Below are positions 54,114-62,999 of a stretch of 64,000 nt of DNA, one piece after another. The notes beneath the pieces were generated by a model. It worked only from the letters and a program-made list of their open reading frames with translations. It was not told where the DNA came from and made no database searches. The stretch lies in NCBI RefSeq assembly GCF_003024195.1, contig NZ_KZ679048.1, positions 1 through 64,000 on the forward strand, given 5' to 3'. This DNA is from Streptomyces dioscori. GTDB taxonomy: Bacteria; Actinomycetota; Actinomycetes; Streptomycetales; Streptomycetaceae. A program made the translations under genes and the position numbers. Within the stretch, counting starts at the first letter, position 1. The number at the start of each line of letters is the position of its first letter.

Positions 54114-55079
54114 TCAGGCCGCCTCCGGGAGGCCCATGTACGCGAGCCGCCGGGACTGCATCTCCTCCGACCACCGCAGCGCCGTGCCGACCCGCTCCTC
54201 GACGGTCGTGTCCACCAGCCGCCGTCCGGGCCAGATCTCGTAGTCGCCGACCAGGTCGGCGTGCTTGTCGAGCCCTTCCTGGAACAGGGCCTCGCGGCCC
54301 AGCACCATGTCGGTGACGGGCAGATCGCTCCACAGCCGCCGGCCGCGGACGATGAGGTCCAGGATCCGCGGCCGGTCCTCGGGGTGGGCGAGGAGATGCT
54401 CGCGGGCGACGGAACTGCCGACCGTGAGATGGCGTATCTCGTCGATGCCCGCGCCCCGCTCGATGTCGGAGACCGCCGGGTCGAAGATCCGCCACTTGCG
54501 TTCGCTCAGCTCGGCGGCCGGCGCCAGCACCCCCTCGACGAGGATCGTCAGCACGACCACTCCGCCGATGAAGTCGCCCTCGTCCCGCAGGACGCGCAGG
54601 CCCAGTTCCTCCAGCGGGGCGAGGACCGCGTCCCGGTCCGCTCCCGCGAGCCGCTCGACGTCGGCGGTGAGGTCCGTGACCCCCAGCGCGGTGAGGTGGT
54701 TGCGGAACACCATGGAGTGCCGTGCCTCGTCGATCAGCTGGGTGGCGTAGAACTCCATCGTCTCCAGGGACGGCGCCAGCGCGACCAGGTACGAGATGGC
54801 CCGGGTCGCCTTCTCCTCGGCGATCGAGCGGAAGGCCAGCTCCTGGGTGAGCGCGGCGTTCAGCGGGCCGGGCTCACGGGTGATGTCGAGAGGAACGACG
54901 TCCGGTGCGTGTCCGGCGATCTGCCCGCGCAGGGTGCCCTGGGGCACCGCGCGCAGCCAGTACCCCAGATCGCAGGCGGCGGCGGTCAGTTCGAGGTTCA
55001 TCGCGCCCTCGACGAGCGAGGGGGCGTTCGCCCAGTCGGCCTCGGCCGGAACGGCAGTCATGCCGGTGATGTCAGTCAT
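54114..55079 (-). CDS. Ferritin-like diiron oxygenase, VlmB-like candidate
   Basis: 321 residues, all-helical. Two metal-binding repeats are visible: Glu88/89 in SIAEEKAT with Glu118 and His121 in IDEARHSM, and Glu182 in LVEGVLAP with Glu214 and His217 in IDEIRHL. This is the carboxylate-bridged diiron pattern. In valanimycin-type pathways VlmB is a diiron enzyme in the late oxidation that produces the azoxy group. Here it is the last gene of a seven-gene operon with a flavin reductase and an N-oxygenase-like gene, which favours that assignment; direct identity with VlmB was not tested. Confidence 0.75.
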   Translation of the reverse strand: MTDITGMTAVPAEADWANAPSLVEGAMNLELTAAACDLGYWLRAVPQGTLRGQIAGHAPDVVPLDITREPGPLNAALTQELAFRSIAEEKATRAISYLVALAPSLETMEFYATQLIDEARHSMVFRNHLTALGVTDLTADVERLAGADRDAVLAPLEELGLRVLRDEGDFIGGVVVLTILVEGVLAPAAELSERKWRIFDPAVSDIERGAGIDEIRHLTVGSSVAREHLLAHPEDRPRILDLIVRGRRLWSDLPVTDMVLGREALFQEGLDKHADLVGDYEIWPGRRLVDTTVEERVGTALRWSEEMQSRRLAYMGLPEAA

Positions 55080-55579
55080 GCTCTGCTCCTGTCGTGGGTG
55101 GCACTCGTGGGCAGGGTGTTCAGCAGGGGTGATCCGGTGCCGGACCGGGAGGTCAGGACACGGGCCAGCACCAGTTCGTGGTCGCCGACCGCCACGGTCC
55201 GCTCGACCCGGCACTCCAGCCAGCCCACGGCGTCGCGCAGCAGCGGTGCGCCGCAGGCCGAGCGGCCGTCCCACAGACCGGTGGCGTCCGGCAGGTCCCA
55301 GCCGTCCGTCCGGTCGGAACGGGCGAAGCGCCGGGCCAGCGGGGCCTGTCCGTCGGACAGCGCGCTGACCGCGAAGCGGCCCGATCCCAGCAGGGTGGCC
55401 AGCCCCCTGCTGCCCCGACGCAGGGCCACGGACACCATGGGCGGGTCCAGGGAGGCGACGCACAGCGTGCTGACCGTGACGCCGTGGGCCTGTTCCGCCG
55501 GGCCGCACGTCAGGACGGCCACCCCGGCCACGGACCGCCACACCGCCGTGCCCTCGTCCAGAAGACCCGTGCCGGTCAT
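55076..55579 (-). CDS. Flavin reductase (VlmR-like)
   Basis: 167 residues; the start overlaps the upstream stop and its own stop overlaps the diiron gene (ATGA in both cases). WRSVAGVAVLTCG, GVTVSTLCVASLDPPMVSVAL and GDHELVLARV are HpaC-type flavin reductase features. It should deliver reduced flavin to the acyl-CoA-dehydrogenase-fold monooxygenase of the same operon, as VlmR does for VlmH. Confidence 0.9.
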   Translation of the reverse strand: MTGTGLLDEGTAVWRSVAGVAVLTCGPAEQAHGVTVSTLCVASLDPPMVSVALRRGSRGLATLLGSGRFAVSALSDGQAPLARRFARSDRTDGWDLPDATGLWDGRSACGAPLLRDAVGWLECRVERTVAVGDHELVLARVLTSRSGTGSPLLNTLPTSATHDRSRA

Positions 55580-56088
55580 GTCGCCCTCGCGTCGAACCGG
55601 CCGGCGAGCCGCCGCTCCTCATCGGCCGCGTCCATGGTGTCCGGGGACAGCGCCGCGTACTCGGCGCGGAATCGCTCGTACGCCGGATGCGTCTCCGGCT
55701 CGAAGCGCAGGCCGAACGGTTTGAGGAAGTTCCCGAACAGCGCCCGGTCGCCGAAGAGATGGATCGGCAGCACCAGCAGCGCCCACTCCGCGCCGGCCAG
55801 CCAGATCCACGCCAGGGCCACCAGACCCTGGGTGACGAGGCTGTGCATCACGTTGTAGAGGACGTGGTAGGTCCGCCCGATCCGCCTGCCCCTGGCACGC
55901 CGGTGGGCGATCGCCCCGGGCAGGTAGCCGACCAGGTCGATGTAGACGAAGAGCGCGAGCGCCGGCAGCCATCGCACCTCGTCCAGGTGTGCCAGGAACA
56001 GCGCCGTGGCGACGACGAGACCGAGCCCGTACTCCAGCCGGATCAGCCGGTAGGTGACCGGCGTCTCGAAGAGGTTGTGCGCGTCCAT
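55576..56088 (-). CDS. Small histidine-rich membrane protein, possible VlmO-type partner
   Basis: 170 residues with three or four predicted membrane spans (for example GLGLVVATALFLAHL and WLPALALFVYIDLVGYL). Histidines sit at span ends: AIAHRRARGRR, YHVLYNVMHS, LPIHLFGDR and PETHPAYERF, which could bind a metal. I do not recognise the family with certainty. Valanimycin assembly needs a membrane protein (VlmO) near the N-N bond step; position between the flavin reductase and SRPBCC genes makes this a candidate, nothing more. Confidence 0.6.
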   Translation of the reverse strand: MDAHNLFETPVTYRLIRLEYGLGLVVATALFLAHLDEVRWLPALALFVYIDLVGYLPGAIAHRRARGRRIGRTYHVLYNVMHSLVTQGLVALAWIWLAGAEWALLVLPIHLFGDRALFGNFLKPFGLRFEPETHPAYERFRAEYAALSPDTMDAADEERRLAGRFDARAT

Positions 56089-56567
56089 CAGGCGGCCACC
56101 GCGGGTTCGGGCTCGCCGGCCTCCTCGGGGCCGACCACCGTCGCGCCGGGGAACAGACCCGTCAGGACGGTCGCGATGGTCTCCTTGAGCACCCGCTCGG
56201 CCACCGGGTCCAGGATCCCCGCCAGACTGGGGATCCCGAAGTCGAACTCGGCGGCGAAGTCGATCAGGCAGTCCGCGCCGACCCGCACCCGCCAGGTTCC
56301 GGTGAACTCCTCGAAGTCACCGTGCAGTTGACGGAAGGCGATGGTCAGGCGCTCCTCGTCGAACCGGTCGGCCTCCGTCCAGCGCAGGATGCCGTTGCGG
56401 AAGTGCACCGCCCAGTCGCTGTGCTCCTCGCCGTCCGTCCCTTCACGGACCGTCACCGACCGGACGACGGGCGACAGTTCGGGGTAGCGGGCGAAGTCCC
56501 GGACCCGCCGGTACGCCTCCACGGCGCCGACACCCCCGGTCCGTACCGTCAGTTGAGCGCTTCGCAT
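56088..56567 (-). CDS. SRPBCC (START-like) domain protein
   Basis: 159 residues. VEAYRRVRDFARYPELSPVVRSVTV at its beginning (quoted in part: DFARYPELSPVV), WAVHFRNGILRW, and IDFAAEFDFGIPSLAG are typical of the coenzyme Q-binding/polyketide-cyclase branch of the SRPBCC fold, which binds hydrophobic ligands in a deep pocket. Overlaps the membrane protein start by one base (TGATG). It could hold the alkyl intermediate for the membrane or diiron protein. No catalytic role can be deduced. Confidence 0.8.
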   Translation of the reverse strand: MRSAQLTVRTGGVGAVEAYRRVRDFARYPELSPVVRSVTVREGTDGEEHSDWAVHFRNGILRWTEADRFDEERLTIAFRQLHGDFEEFTGTWRVRVGADCLIDFAAEFDFGIPSLAGILDPVAERVLKETIATVLTGLFPGATVVGPEEAGEPEPAVAA

Positions 56568-56576
56568 GTCGTCACG

Positions 56577-57836
56577 TCACCTTCCGTAGCGGGCCGACTG
56601 CGCACGGCAGGCCCGGTCGAGCGCTTCGTAGAGGAAGTCCAGGTCGCCGCGGGTCAGGACGGCGGGCGGTGTCAGCCGCAGGACCAGATGGGAGTTGAGC
56701 GAGTGGTTCGCGACGACCCCGTGCTCGATCAGCTCGATGAGCAGGTCGCCCGCGGGCCCCGGTTCGGCGAACTCCACGCCCAGCAGCAGGCCCCGGCCGC
56801 GCACCTCGCGTACCGCGCTCCCGTAGTGCGCGCGGACGATCCGCCCTAGCACGTTCAGGATCTCGCCGCCCAGCACCCGTGCGCGGTCGATCAGTTCGTC
56901 CTCCTGGATCGCCGCGAGAGCCCCGCGTGCGGCGGCCATCGCGAGGGGCGCTCCGGAGAACGTCGAGGTGTGCAGATACGGGTCGCGGTCGAGCACCGAG
57001 AACGCCTCCGGCGTCGACAGCACCGCCGACACGGGTACGACCCCGCCGCTGAGCCCCTTGCCGACCAGCAGCAGATCGGGGCGGACGTCCTCGGCGTCGG
57101 CTCCCCACCAGCTGCCCAGCCGGCCCATACCGGTCTGGATCTCGTCGAGGACGAGCAGTGCCCCGTGCTCCCGGCACAGCCGTCGCACCTCCCGCAGATA
57201 GCCGGGCGGCGGGATCACGACCCCGGCCTCGCCCTGCACCGGCTCGACGAACACGCACGCCTCGCCGGGCGCCGCCGCCAGTGCCTCCCCGAGCGAGGCG
57301 GTGTCCCCGTACGGCACATGTGTGACGTCGGGCAGCAGCGGCCGGAACGGGTTCTGGAAGACGTCCTTGCCGGTCAGGCTCAGCGCTCCCATGGTCTTGC
57401 CGTGGTAGCAGGACTCCATGGCGATCAGCCGGGTCCTGCCCTGGGTGCGGGCCACCTTGATCGCGGTCTCCACGGCCTCCGCCCCCGAGCCCGCGAAGTG
57501 CACGCGCTCCAGGCCCGGCGGGGCGACGGCCACGAGCGCGTCCGCGGCGAGGGCGGCCTGCGGCTCAAGGAACAGCCGGGTCGCCACCGGGTGCGAGTGG
57601 AGCTGCTCGGTCACGTACCGCAGGACGGTGGGGTGCCGGGCGCCGGTCAGGAAGACGCCGTAGCCACCGCAGTTGAGGAACCTGCCGCCGTCGGCCGTGG
57701 TCACCCAGGCGCCCTCCGAGGCGACCTCCACATGGCCGCCGAACATCTCGCCGAGGGTCGCCCGGCCCTTGCTCAGCCGGCTGCGGTACAGCCGGCCCAG
57801 CTCCTCCCGTGCGGTGGTCGCGGGTGCGACGGTCAT
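56577..57836 (-). CDS. Class III PLP-dependent aminotransferase
   Basis: 419 residues from an ATG after GGGGGG. Fold-type I class III marks: GSGAEAVETAIKVAR, ESCYHGKTMGALS, VFVEPVQGEAGVV, LVLDEIQTGMGR and the PLP Lys in LLLVGKGLSGG. Such enzymes aminate aldehydes or keto acids. With the aldehyde dehydrogenase-like protein two genes upstream, it could make the alkylamine that is then N-hydroxylated, replacing the VlmD decarboxylase of the valanimycin route. Confidence 0.9.
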   Translation of the reverse strand: MTVAPATTAREELGRLYRSRLSKGRATLGEMFGGHVEVASEGAWVTTADGGRFLNCGGYGVFLTGARHPTVLRYVTEQLHSHPVATRLFLEPQAALAADALVAVAPPGLERVHFAGSGAEAVETAIKVARTQGRTRLIAMESCYHGKTMGALSLTGKDVFQNPFRPLLPDVTHVPYGDTASLGEALAAAPGEACVFVEPVQGEAGVVIPPPGYLREVRRLCREHGALLVLDEIQTGMGRLGSWWGADAEDVRPDLLLVGKGLSGGVVPVSAVLSTPEAFSVLDRDPYLHTSTFSGAPLAMAAARGALAAIQEDELIDRARVLGGEILNVLGRIVRAHYGSAVREVRGRGLLLGVEFAEPGPAGDLLIELIEHGVVANHSLNSHLVLRLTPPAVLTRGDLDFLYEALDRACRAQSARYGR

Positions 57837-57849
57837 GATGCCCCCCACC

Positions 57850-59004
57850 TCACGCGAGCCGCAGCGGACTGCCCGCCACGTGCTCCAGATAGGGGGCGGC
57901 GAAGCTCGCCCGGGACGGCGGGTGGAAGCCGAGCCCGTGCGAGACGGCGGCGAGATACGCGACCTCGGACGAGGCGATGAAGGCCGTCCCGCCGAGCATC
58001 TCGACCGCCCGCCGCACCGCCCCGCCCAGCGCGTCCTGCGCCGCGAACCGTGCCACGAGAGCCTTGCCGAGCGCCGCGTCGTCGCTCTCACCGTCCCGCA
58101 GCATCCGGGCGACACCCTCAAGGAGCAGGTTGGCCGTTTCCAGCCGCGTCACCAGGTCGGCACGGTCCGACGTACTGTGCTTCCGTACGAGAGCCCGCTC
58201 GACCAGTGCGCCGGCCGCGCCCGAGTAGCAGGCGGAGATGAGCAGTTCGAACCAGAGGAAGCCGGTCGTCTGCAGTTCGTCGAGCCGGCCCGGTCCGGCG
58301 GCGGCCGTCCGCATGAGCAGCTGCTCGTCCACGAAGACGTCGGTCAGCCGCACCTCGTCGCTCTCCGCCCCGGCCAGCGCCCAGCTCTTCCAGAAGGGGT
58401 GCACGCCGATGCCCTCGGTGGCCCGGGGCAGCAGCATCACCGCGAGCTCCGTACCGTCACCGTCGTGGCCCTCTTCGCCCTCCTTGCTGGGGAGCGCCAC
58501 GCTCGCCGTCAGCAGGTCCATCGACGCGGAGAGGCTGCACGGCTTCTTGCTGCCGTTCACCAGATAGCCGCCCTCGACCGCCTTCGCCCGGACCGTCGGC
58601 GCGAGGATGCCCTGTCCCGGCCGCCCCTCGGCGAACCCGGAGGCCACCAACAGGCCCTGTTCGGCGATGCCTTCGAGCAGGGCCCACTCCATACCGGAGC
58701 GCTGCACGCTGTCGGCGAGGGTGAACAGGGTGGCCACGGAGAAGTGGTGCATGGTCGTGGCGACCGCCAGGGACGGCGAGTGAGCGCCGACCGCGCGGAC
58801 GACCGCGAGCGCCTGGAGCGGGTCGGCCCCACCGCCGTGATACCTGGTGGGGATCACCAGGCCCGGGCCCCCGCAGGCCCGGAAATGGTCGAGCGCCGGG
58901 CTGCCCGGCGCCTCCAGTTCGGGCAGGGGTATGTCGTCGAGCTTGTCGAGCAGGCCGGGGAGAAAGGCCTCACAGGTCTCCCGGGCGTGGTCCATCGAAC
59001 GCAT
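57850..59004 (-). CDS. Acyl-CoA dehydrogenase-fold flavin monooxygenase, VlmH-like candidate
   Basis: 384 residues from an ATG after GAGG. The superfamily core is present: VASGFAEGRPGQGIL, GGYLVNGSKKPCSLS, LTDVFVDEQLL and VEMLGGTAFIASSEV. The catalytic Glu position of true acyl-CoA dehydrogenases is not evident, as in the oxygenase branch. VlmH, which N-hydroxylates isobutylamine with reduced flavin, belongs to this superfamily. The flavin reductase in the same operon supports an amine N-hydroxylase over an ordinary acyl-CoA dehydrogenase. Confidence 0.82.
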   Translation of the reverse strand: MRSMDHARETCEAFLPGLLDKLDDIPLPELEAPGSPALDHFRACGGPGLVIPTRYHGGGADPLQALAVVRAVGAHSPSLAVATTMHHFSVATLFTLADSVQRSGMEWALLEGIAEQGLLVASGFAEGRPGQGILAPTVRAKAVEGGYLVNGSKKPCSLSASMDLLTASVALPSKEGEEGHDGDGTELAVMLLPRATEGIGVHPFWKSWALAGAESDEVRLTDVFVDEQLLMRTAAAGPGRLDELQTTGFLWFELLISACYSGAAGALVERALVRKHSTSDRADLVTRLETANLLLEGVARMLRDGESDDAALGKALVARFAAQDALGGAVRRAVEMLGGTAFIASSEVAYLAAVSHGLGFHPPSRASFAAPYLEHVAGSPLRLA

Positions 59005-59090
59005 GGGTTCCTCGAACTGTCGGATGTCTGGGTGTTCGTGATCGGCCGTCCACGAGCCGTGTCGGAAGCGGTGACCGTGCTTGGCCGTGT

Positions 59091-60716
59091 TCAGGCCGCG
59101 GGGCGGTCACCGGTGCCGAAGACCGCGTCCCGGGGACGGATCCCGCCCGGGGAGACGCTGACGCCCTGGACGTGCGTGGTGCGCAGGGCCGGGTAGTTGG
59201 CCTCGCCGAACACCCCGCCGGTCAGGCCGGTGCCGCCGTGCGAGGGCAGATAGGGCAGGAACCCGATGTGCGAGTCGTTGACCTTGAGCAGACCGCCCTC
59301 GGTGACCCGGTCGACGAAGCGGTCGACCACCTCGCGGTCGGCGGCCCACAGCGAGTTGCGCAGCCCGTAGCCCGTGCTGTTCACGAAGTCGATGAACTTC
59401 TCCAACAGCCTTTCGTCGTCGTCCGGTTCGGCCACGATCACGGGCAGCAGCGGGAAGAACGTCTCCTGGCTGACGGCCGTCATGCGCCGGGCGTCCGTCA
59501 GCCCGCGGACCAGGACGACGGTCGGCTCCAGGAAGATGCCCGCCGGGTCGCGCGTACCATCGACCAGCATCGCGTGCCCGCCGCAGACCAGCTCGGCGCC
59601 CTGCAGCAGGGCGTCGTCCAGGCAGTCGAAGAACTTCTCGTTGCGCAGCACCGGTGTGAGCAGTACGTCCTCGTCGCCCGCCCGGCCGGGCTTGACCAGC
59701 CGGGCCTGGCGCACCAGTTCGGCCAGCAGCCGTTCGGCCACGTCCGGATGGACGACGACCTGGTTGGGGATCATGCACAGCTGACCCGAGCCGAAGAACC
59801 CCTCGGTCAGCGCCTCGGCGGCCAGCTCGACATCGGCGTCCTTCCAGACCGTCACCACGTCGTTGCCGGCCAGCTCCAGGATCGGCTTCTTGCCCGCGGT
59901 CACGCACCGGTCCTGGAAGCGGATGCCCGCCTCGCTGCTGCCGAAGTACATGATGTCGTCGACCAGCGGGCTGTCCAGCCAGGCGTTCAGCAGGGGAGCG
60001 GGGTCGCCGCAGACCACCCCGAGCGTGCCGGGGGGAGCGCCCACCTCGTCCAGCACGGGGGCCACCAGCTCCTGCAGCGCGTACATCACCCCGAGCGGTC
60101 CGCTCCTCGGAGCGCGTACGACCAGGGCGTTCCCCGCGAAGATCGCGTGCACCCCGAGCAGGGCGCTGGACATCGGAGCGTTCTGCGGCGGATTCAGACA
60201 GACCACACCGTCCGGCCTGCGGCGTACGGAGATCTCCCGGACGCCGTGCCGGAACTCCTGGTGCAGCTGCGAGTGGTAGAAGCCGACGGACTCGGGACCC
60301 CAGCACTCCAGCATCCCGGAGACCTGCCAGCGGGCCAGCACCCTGGGATGCCCCTCCTGGACCAGGATCTCCTCGATCTCCTCGGCGCGTTCGGTGATCC
60401 GGCGGTGCAGCAGCGTGCACACCCGGTCGAGCCTGACCTCCAGCGGCACGGCCGCCCACTCGACGGCGGCCCGGGACGCGGCCTCAAGAGCCAGCCGCAC
60501 CTCGTCCGGACCGGCCTTGGCGACCCGTCCGACGATCGAGGGCGGCAGTTCCCCGTCCGGGGCCTGGCCGCGTTCGAGGCGCCGCTTGAGCGTCAGGTTG
60601 GAGAAGGCGTCGTCGAGCAGCGCGGCCGCGTCGACCACGTACACCCAGTCGTCCCCCGGAACGCTCCGGCCGCCGATGTACGAACCGTAGCTCCGCGCGC
60701 CGGGACCCAGCCGCAC
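59091..60716 (-). CDS. Aldehyde dehydrogenase superfamily protein
   Basis: 541 residues from a GTG six bases after GAGGGA; longer upstream starts run into the divergent gene and are unlikely. ALDH features: NPPQNAPMSSALLGVHAIF (quoted in part), Glu in LELAGNDVV, Cys in GSGQLCMIPN, and NSTGYGLRNSLW. The catalytic Cys is present. Depending on direction and cofactor it may reduce an activated acyl chain to the aldehyde used by the aminotransferase, or oxidise an aldehyde. It is first in the seven-gene leftward operon. Confidence 0.85.
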   Translation of the reverse strand: MRLGPGARSYGSYIGGRSVPGDDWVYVVDAAALLDDAFSNLTLKRRLERGQAPDGELPPSIVGRVAKAGPDEVRLALEAASRAAVEWAAVPLEVRLDRVCTLLHRRITERAEEIEEILVQEGHPRVLARWQVSGMLECWGPESVGFYHSQLHQEFRHGVREISVRRRPDGVVCLNPPQNAPMSSALLGVHAIFAGNALVVRAPRSGPLGVMYALQELVAPVLDEVGAPPGTLGVVCGDPAPLLNAWLDSPLVDDIMYFGSSEAGIRFQDRCVTAGKKPILELAGNDVVTVWKDADVELAAEALTEGFFGSGQLCMIPNQVVVHPDVAERLLAELVRQARLVKPGRAGDEDVLLTPVLRNEKFFDCLDDALLQGAELVCGGHAMLVDGTRDPAGIFLEPTVVLVRGLTDARRMTAVSQETFFPLLPVIVAEPDDDERLLEKFIDFVNSTGYGLRNSLWAADREVVDRFVDRVTEGGLLKVNDSHIGFLPYLPSHGGTGLTGGVFGEANYPALRTTHVQGVSVSPGGIRPRDAVFGTGDRPAA

Positions 60717-60915
60717 CTCATTTCCCTCACGCACTTCACGAGCCCTCGCCTGTATTCCGGTCACACCGGCCCCCCGATCGATCTCCCGCTGATTTCCCAC
60801 AAGCTGCCAGCCGGCGCTGAGAAGGGTCTGACACCGGACTGAGACGGGCGTTTCAGGCGGATCGAAGGGCGGATCGACAGGGTGGGGAATTGATGCGACG
60901 ACAGGGGGACGGGAT
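60717..60915. promoter_or_regulatory. Divergent promoter region of the azoxy-type operons
   Basis: 199 bases between the leftward aldehyde dehydrogenase operon and the rightward VlmA-like gene. Both promoters must lie here; the SARP encoded 1.9 kb away is the likely activator. I could not fix a repeated heptamer with confidence. Confidence 0.45.
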
Positions 60916-61914
60916 ATGTCAACCACCCGGGAGACGGCGACCTTCGACAGGGTTATGTACGCGCTCGGCGAGTACGCGGAGAATTCCAGCGCGTTCCTCG
61001 CTCTGAACACCGGGAACGAGTACTTCACCCGGCCCGGGAGCGCGGGAGTAATCGTCTTCCGGCGCGCGGGCCGCTATCTGATCCAGTTCGGCGGCCCCTT
61101 GGCCGCCGAGAGCGAGAAGCCCGAACTCCTCACCGCCTTCCTGGAATTCGCCGCAGCACAGCGCCGGCGGGTCGTCGCCGTACAACTGCAGGGCGAGGAC
61201 GTCGAGCTGCACGCCCGCGCCGGGTTCACCGTGAACCAGATCGGCTGCTCCTACGCGCTGGCGCTGCCCGACTTCACCCTCAAGGGCACCCGGTTCGTCA
61301 AACTCCGCAACAAGATCTCGCGGGCCCGTCGGGCTGGCCTTGAGGTCGACGAGATGCCGCTCGACGAGGTCGCCGACGAACTGGCCGCCGTGGACCGGCC
61401 CTGGCTGCGCGCCAAGGGACGGCATGTGAAGGAGATCGAGTTCCTGGTCGGACAGCTGGGCGGCCCCGCGCAGGCTGAACGGCGGCTCTTCGTGGGCCGG
61501 ATCGAGGGGAAGGCCGTCGCCTACATCTCGTACTCACCGGCGTACGGCCGGCACCCCGGGTGGCTGCACGATCTGACCCGCCGGGTGCCGTCGAGCACGC
61601 CCGGGGTCCTGGAAGCCGTCAACCTGCGGGCCATCGAGGTGTTCCGCAGCGAGGGCGCGCAGTGGCTGCACCTCGGGTTCACGCCCTTCACCGGGCTGTC
61701 CGAGGAGCACGAGCCGGCCGCGGCCAGCGCGCTGACCGGCCGTTTCCTCCGGTTCCTCGCCGACCACGGGGAGCGGGTGTACCCGGCGGCGAGCCAACTC
61801 GCGTACAAGGAGAAATGGGCGCCGGGCCTGGTGCTCCCGCAGTACCTCGCCTTCCATGGGCGGGCGCGTGCGGGCGCGGTGTGGCGGCTGCTGCGGGTGA
61901 CGAAGTCGGTGTGA
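60916..61914 (+). CDS. Aminoacyl-tRNA-dependent transferase (DUF2156/MprF-C type), VlmA-like
   Basis: 332 residues, with AGGGGGA before the ATG. Two GNAT-like halves as in the soluble domain of lysyl-phosphatidylglycerol synthase: SAFLALNTGNEYF, IVFRRAGRYLIQFG, KLRNKISRARRAGLEV, then VAYISYSPAYGRHPGWLHDL and LHLGFTPFTG, ending QLAYKEKWAPG. VlmA of this family moves serine from seryl-tRNA to isobutylhydroxylamine in valanimycin biosynthesis. With a VlmH-like N-hydroxylase operon diverging from it and a Ser-type tRNA gene in the same cluster, the same chemistry on another hydroxylamine is strongly suggested. Confidence 0.85.
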   Translation: MSTTRETATFDRVMYALGEYAENSSAFLALNTGNEYFTRPGSAGVIVFRRAGRYLIQFGGPLAAESEKPELLTAFLEFAAAQRRRVVAVQLQGEDVELHARAGFTVNQIGCSYALALPDFTLKGTRFVKLRNKISRARRAGLEVDEMPLDEVADELAAVDRPWLRAKGRHVKEIEFLVGQLGGPAQAERRLFVGRIEGKAVAYISYSPAYGRHPGWLHDLTRRVPSSTPGVLEAVNLRAIEVFRSEGAQWLHLGFTPFTGLSEEHEPAAASALTGRFLRFLADHGERVYPAASQLAYKEKWAPGLVLPQYLAFHGRARAGAVWRLLRVTKSV

Positions 61915-62024
61915 CGGTGGTGAGGGCGGCCAAGCCGGTGCGCCGGTGGTGGGGATGACGGCGGTGGGGCGGTGCCGCCACCGGGTGGGTCCCGGCGTCG
62001 GCACCGCCCCGTGCGGGGCGTTGT

Positions 62025-62786
62025 TCAGACGGTCAGCGGTTCCCGTCGCAGCACCCTCTCGAACTGCGCCCGCAGCGCGTCCCCCGGCTCAAGGCCCAGG
62101 TTGTCGGCGAGCCGCCGCCGGGTGCGGTGGTAGACGTCCAGTGCCTCCGCCTGCCGTCCCGACCGGTAGAGCGCGGTGATGAGCTGCTCGCAGAAGCGCT
62201 CACGCAGTGGATAGCGCGCGTGCAGCGGATGCAGCTCCGTGATGATCTCCCGGTGCCGGCCCAGCCGCAGCTCGGCGTCGAAGAGGTACTCGTACGCCGT
62301 CAGCCGCGTCTCGGTGAGCCGGGTGTACGCCATCCTGCTGATCAGGCCCTGCCCGGTGTCCAGGAGCGCCGGCCCCCGCCACAGGGCGAGCGCCTGGTTC
62401 AGCAGGGGGATCGCCTGGCCCGGCGCGGACCTGTGGAGCGTGGCCGCCTGCCGGGTCAGATTGCAGAAGAGTGAGGCGTCGATGTCATTCTCGGGCAAGG
62501 AAAGCATGTATCCGAAACTCGATGTGCGGATCAGATCACGCAGATTGTCCTTTCCGGTGTGCGTGTCAATGATGCGGCGAAGACGGGCGACATGACCGTG
62601 CAGGGAGTTCTCCGCATTGCGCGGAAGATCCTCGCCCCACAACTCGTCGATCAGATCACTGCGTGACACCGGCCTGTTGGGTGAGAGTGCCAGTGCGGCC
62701 ACAGTTGCCCGGAGTTTCTCGCCGGGCAGACGCAGCGTGACGGGGCCATCCGTGAGTTCTAATGGCCCGAGCAGGCGAACCTTCAA
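62025..62786 (-). CDS. SARP-family pathway activator with a TTA codon
   Basis: 253 residues from a TTG five bases after GGGGGA. N-terminal OmpR-like winged helix (LRLPGEKLRATVAALALSPN, LIDELWGEDLPRNAENSLHG in part) and the bacterial transcriptional activation domain to the end (DNLGLEPGDALRAQFERVL). Residue 9 is encoded by TTA, the rare Leu codon read by the bldA tRNA, so translation should be held until development. SARPs switch on antibiotic clusters; VlmI plays this role for valanimycin. It is convergent with the VlmA-like gene. Confidence 0.92.
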   Translation of the reverse strand: MKVRLLGPLELTDGPVTLRLPGEKLRATVAALALSPNRPVSRSDLIDELWGEDLPRNAENSLHGHVARLRRIIDTHTGKDNLRDLIRTSSFGYMLSLPENDIDASLFCNLTRQAATLHRSAPGQAIPLLNQALALWRGPALLDTGQGLISRMAYTRLTETRLTAYEYLFDAELRLGRHREIITELHPLHARYPLRERFCEQLITALYRSGRQAEALDVYHRTRRRLADNLGLEPGDALRAQFERVLRREPLTV

Positions 62787-62960
62787 TTTTTCCCCCGTGG
62801 TTCAAGCGTGTACGAACGCGTGAGGGAAGGGTAATTCCCGCTTTCGGGTGGAGCAATGCGGTTGTCCCAGAGGTGAGGTGTCCCACTGTTCGTGGTGTCA
62901 TTCGCCTTTCCCGCCCCGTTGGTCCCGTGGCTTTCGCGGCGGCCCGGCGGTGTCCACGGT

Positions 62961-62991
62961 ACCCCTTGTTGTTGAAGGAACAACAAGGGGT
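62961..62991. terminator. Perfect 11-base inverted repeat
   Basis: ACCCCTTGTTG, a nine-base loop, and CAACAAGGGGT. It has no T-tract and stands in a divergent region, so either a terminator-like insulator or a protein-binding palindrome is possible. Confidence 0.5.
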
Positions 62992-62999
62992 GGTTCGGG

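Noticed and set aside
61560..61958. Arg/Pro-rich ORFs overlapping the VlmA-like gene
   Set aside because: Frame-shifted shadows created by GC bias.
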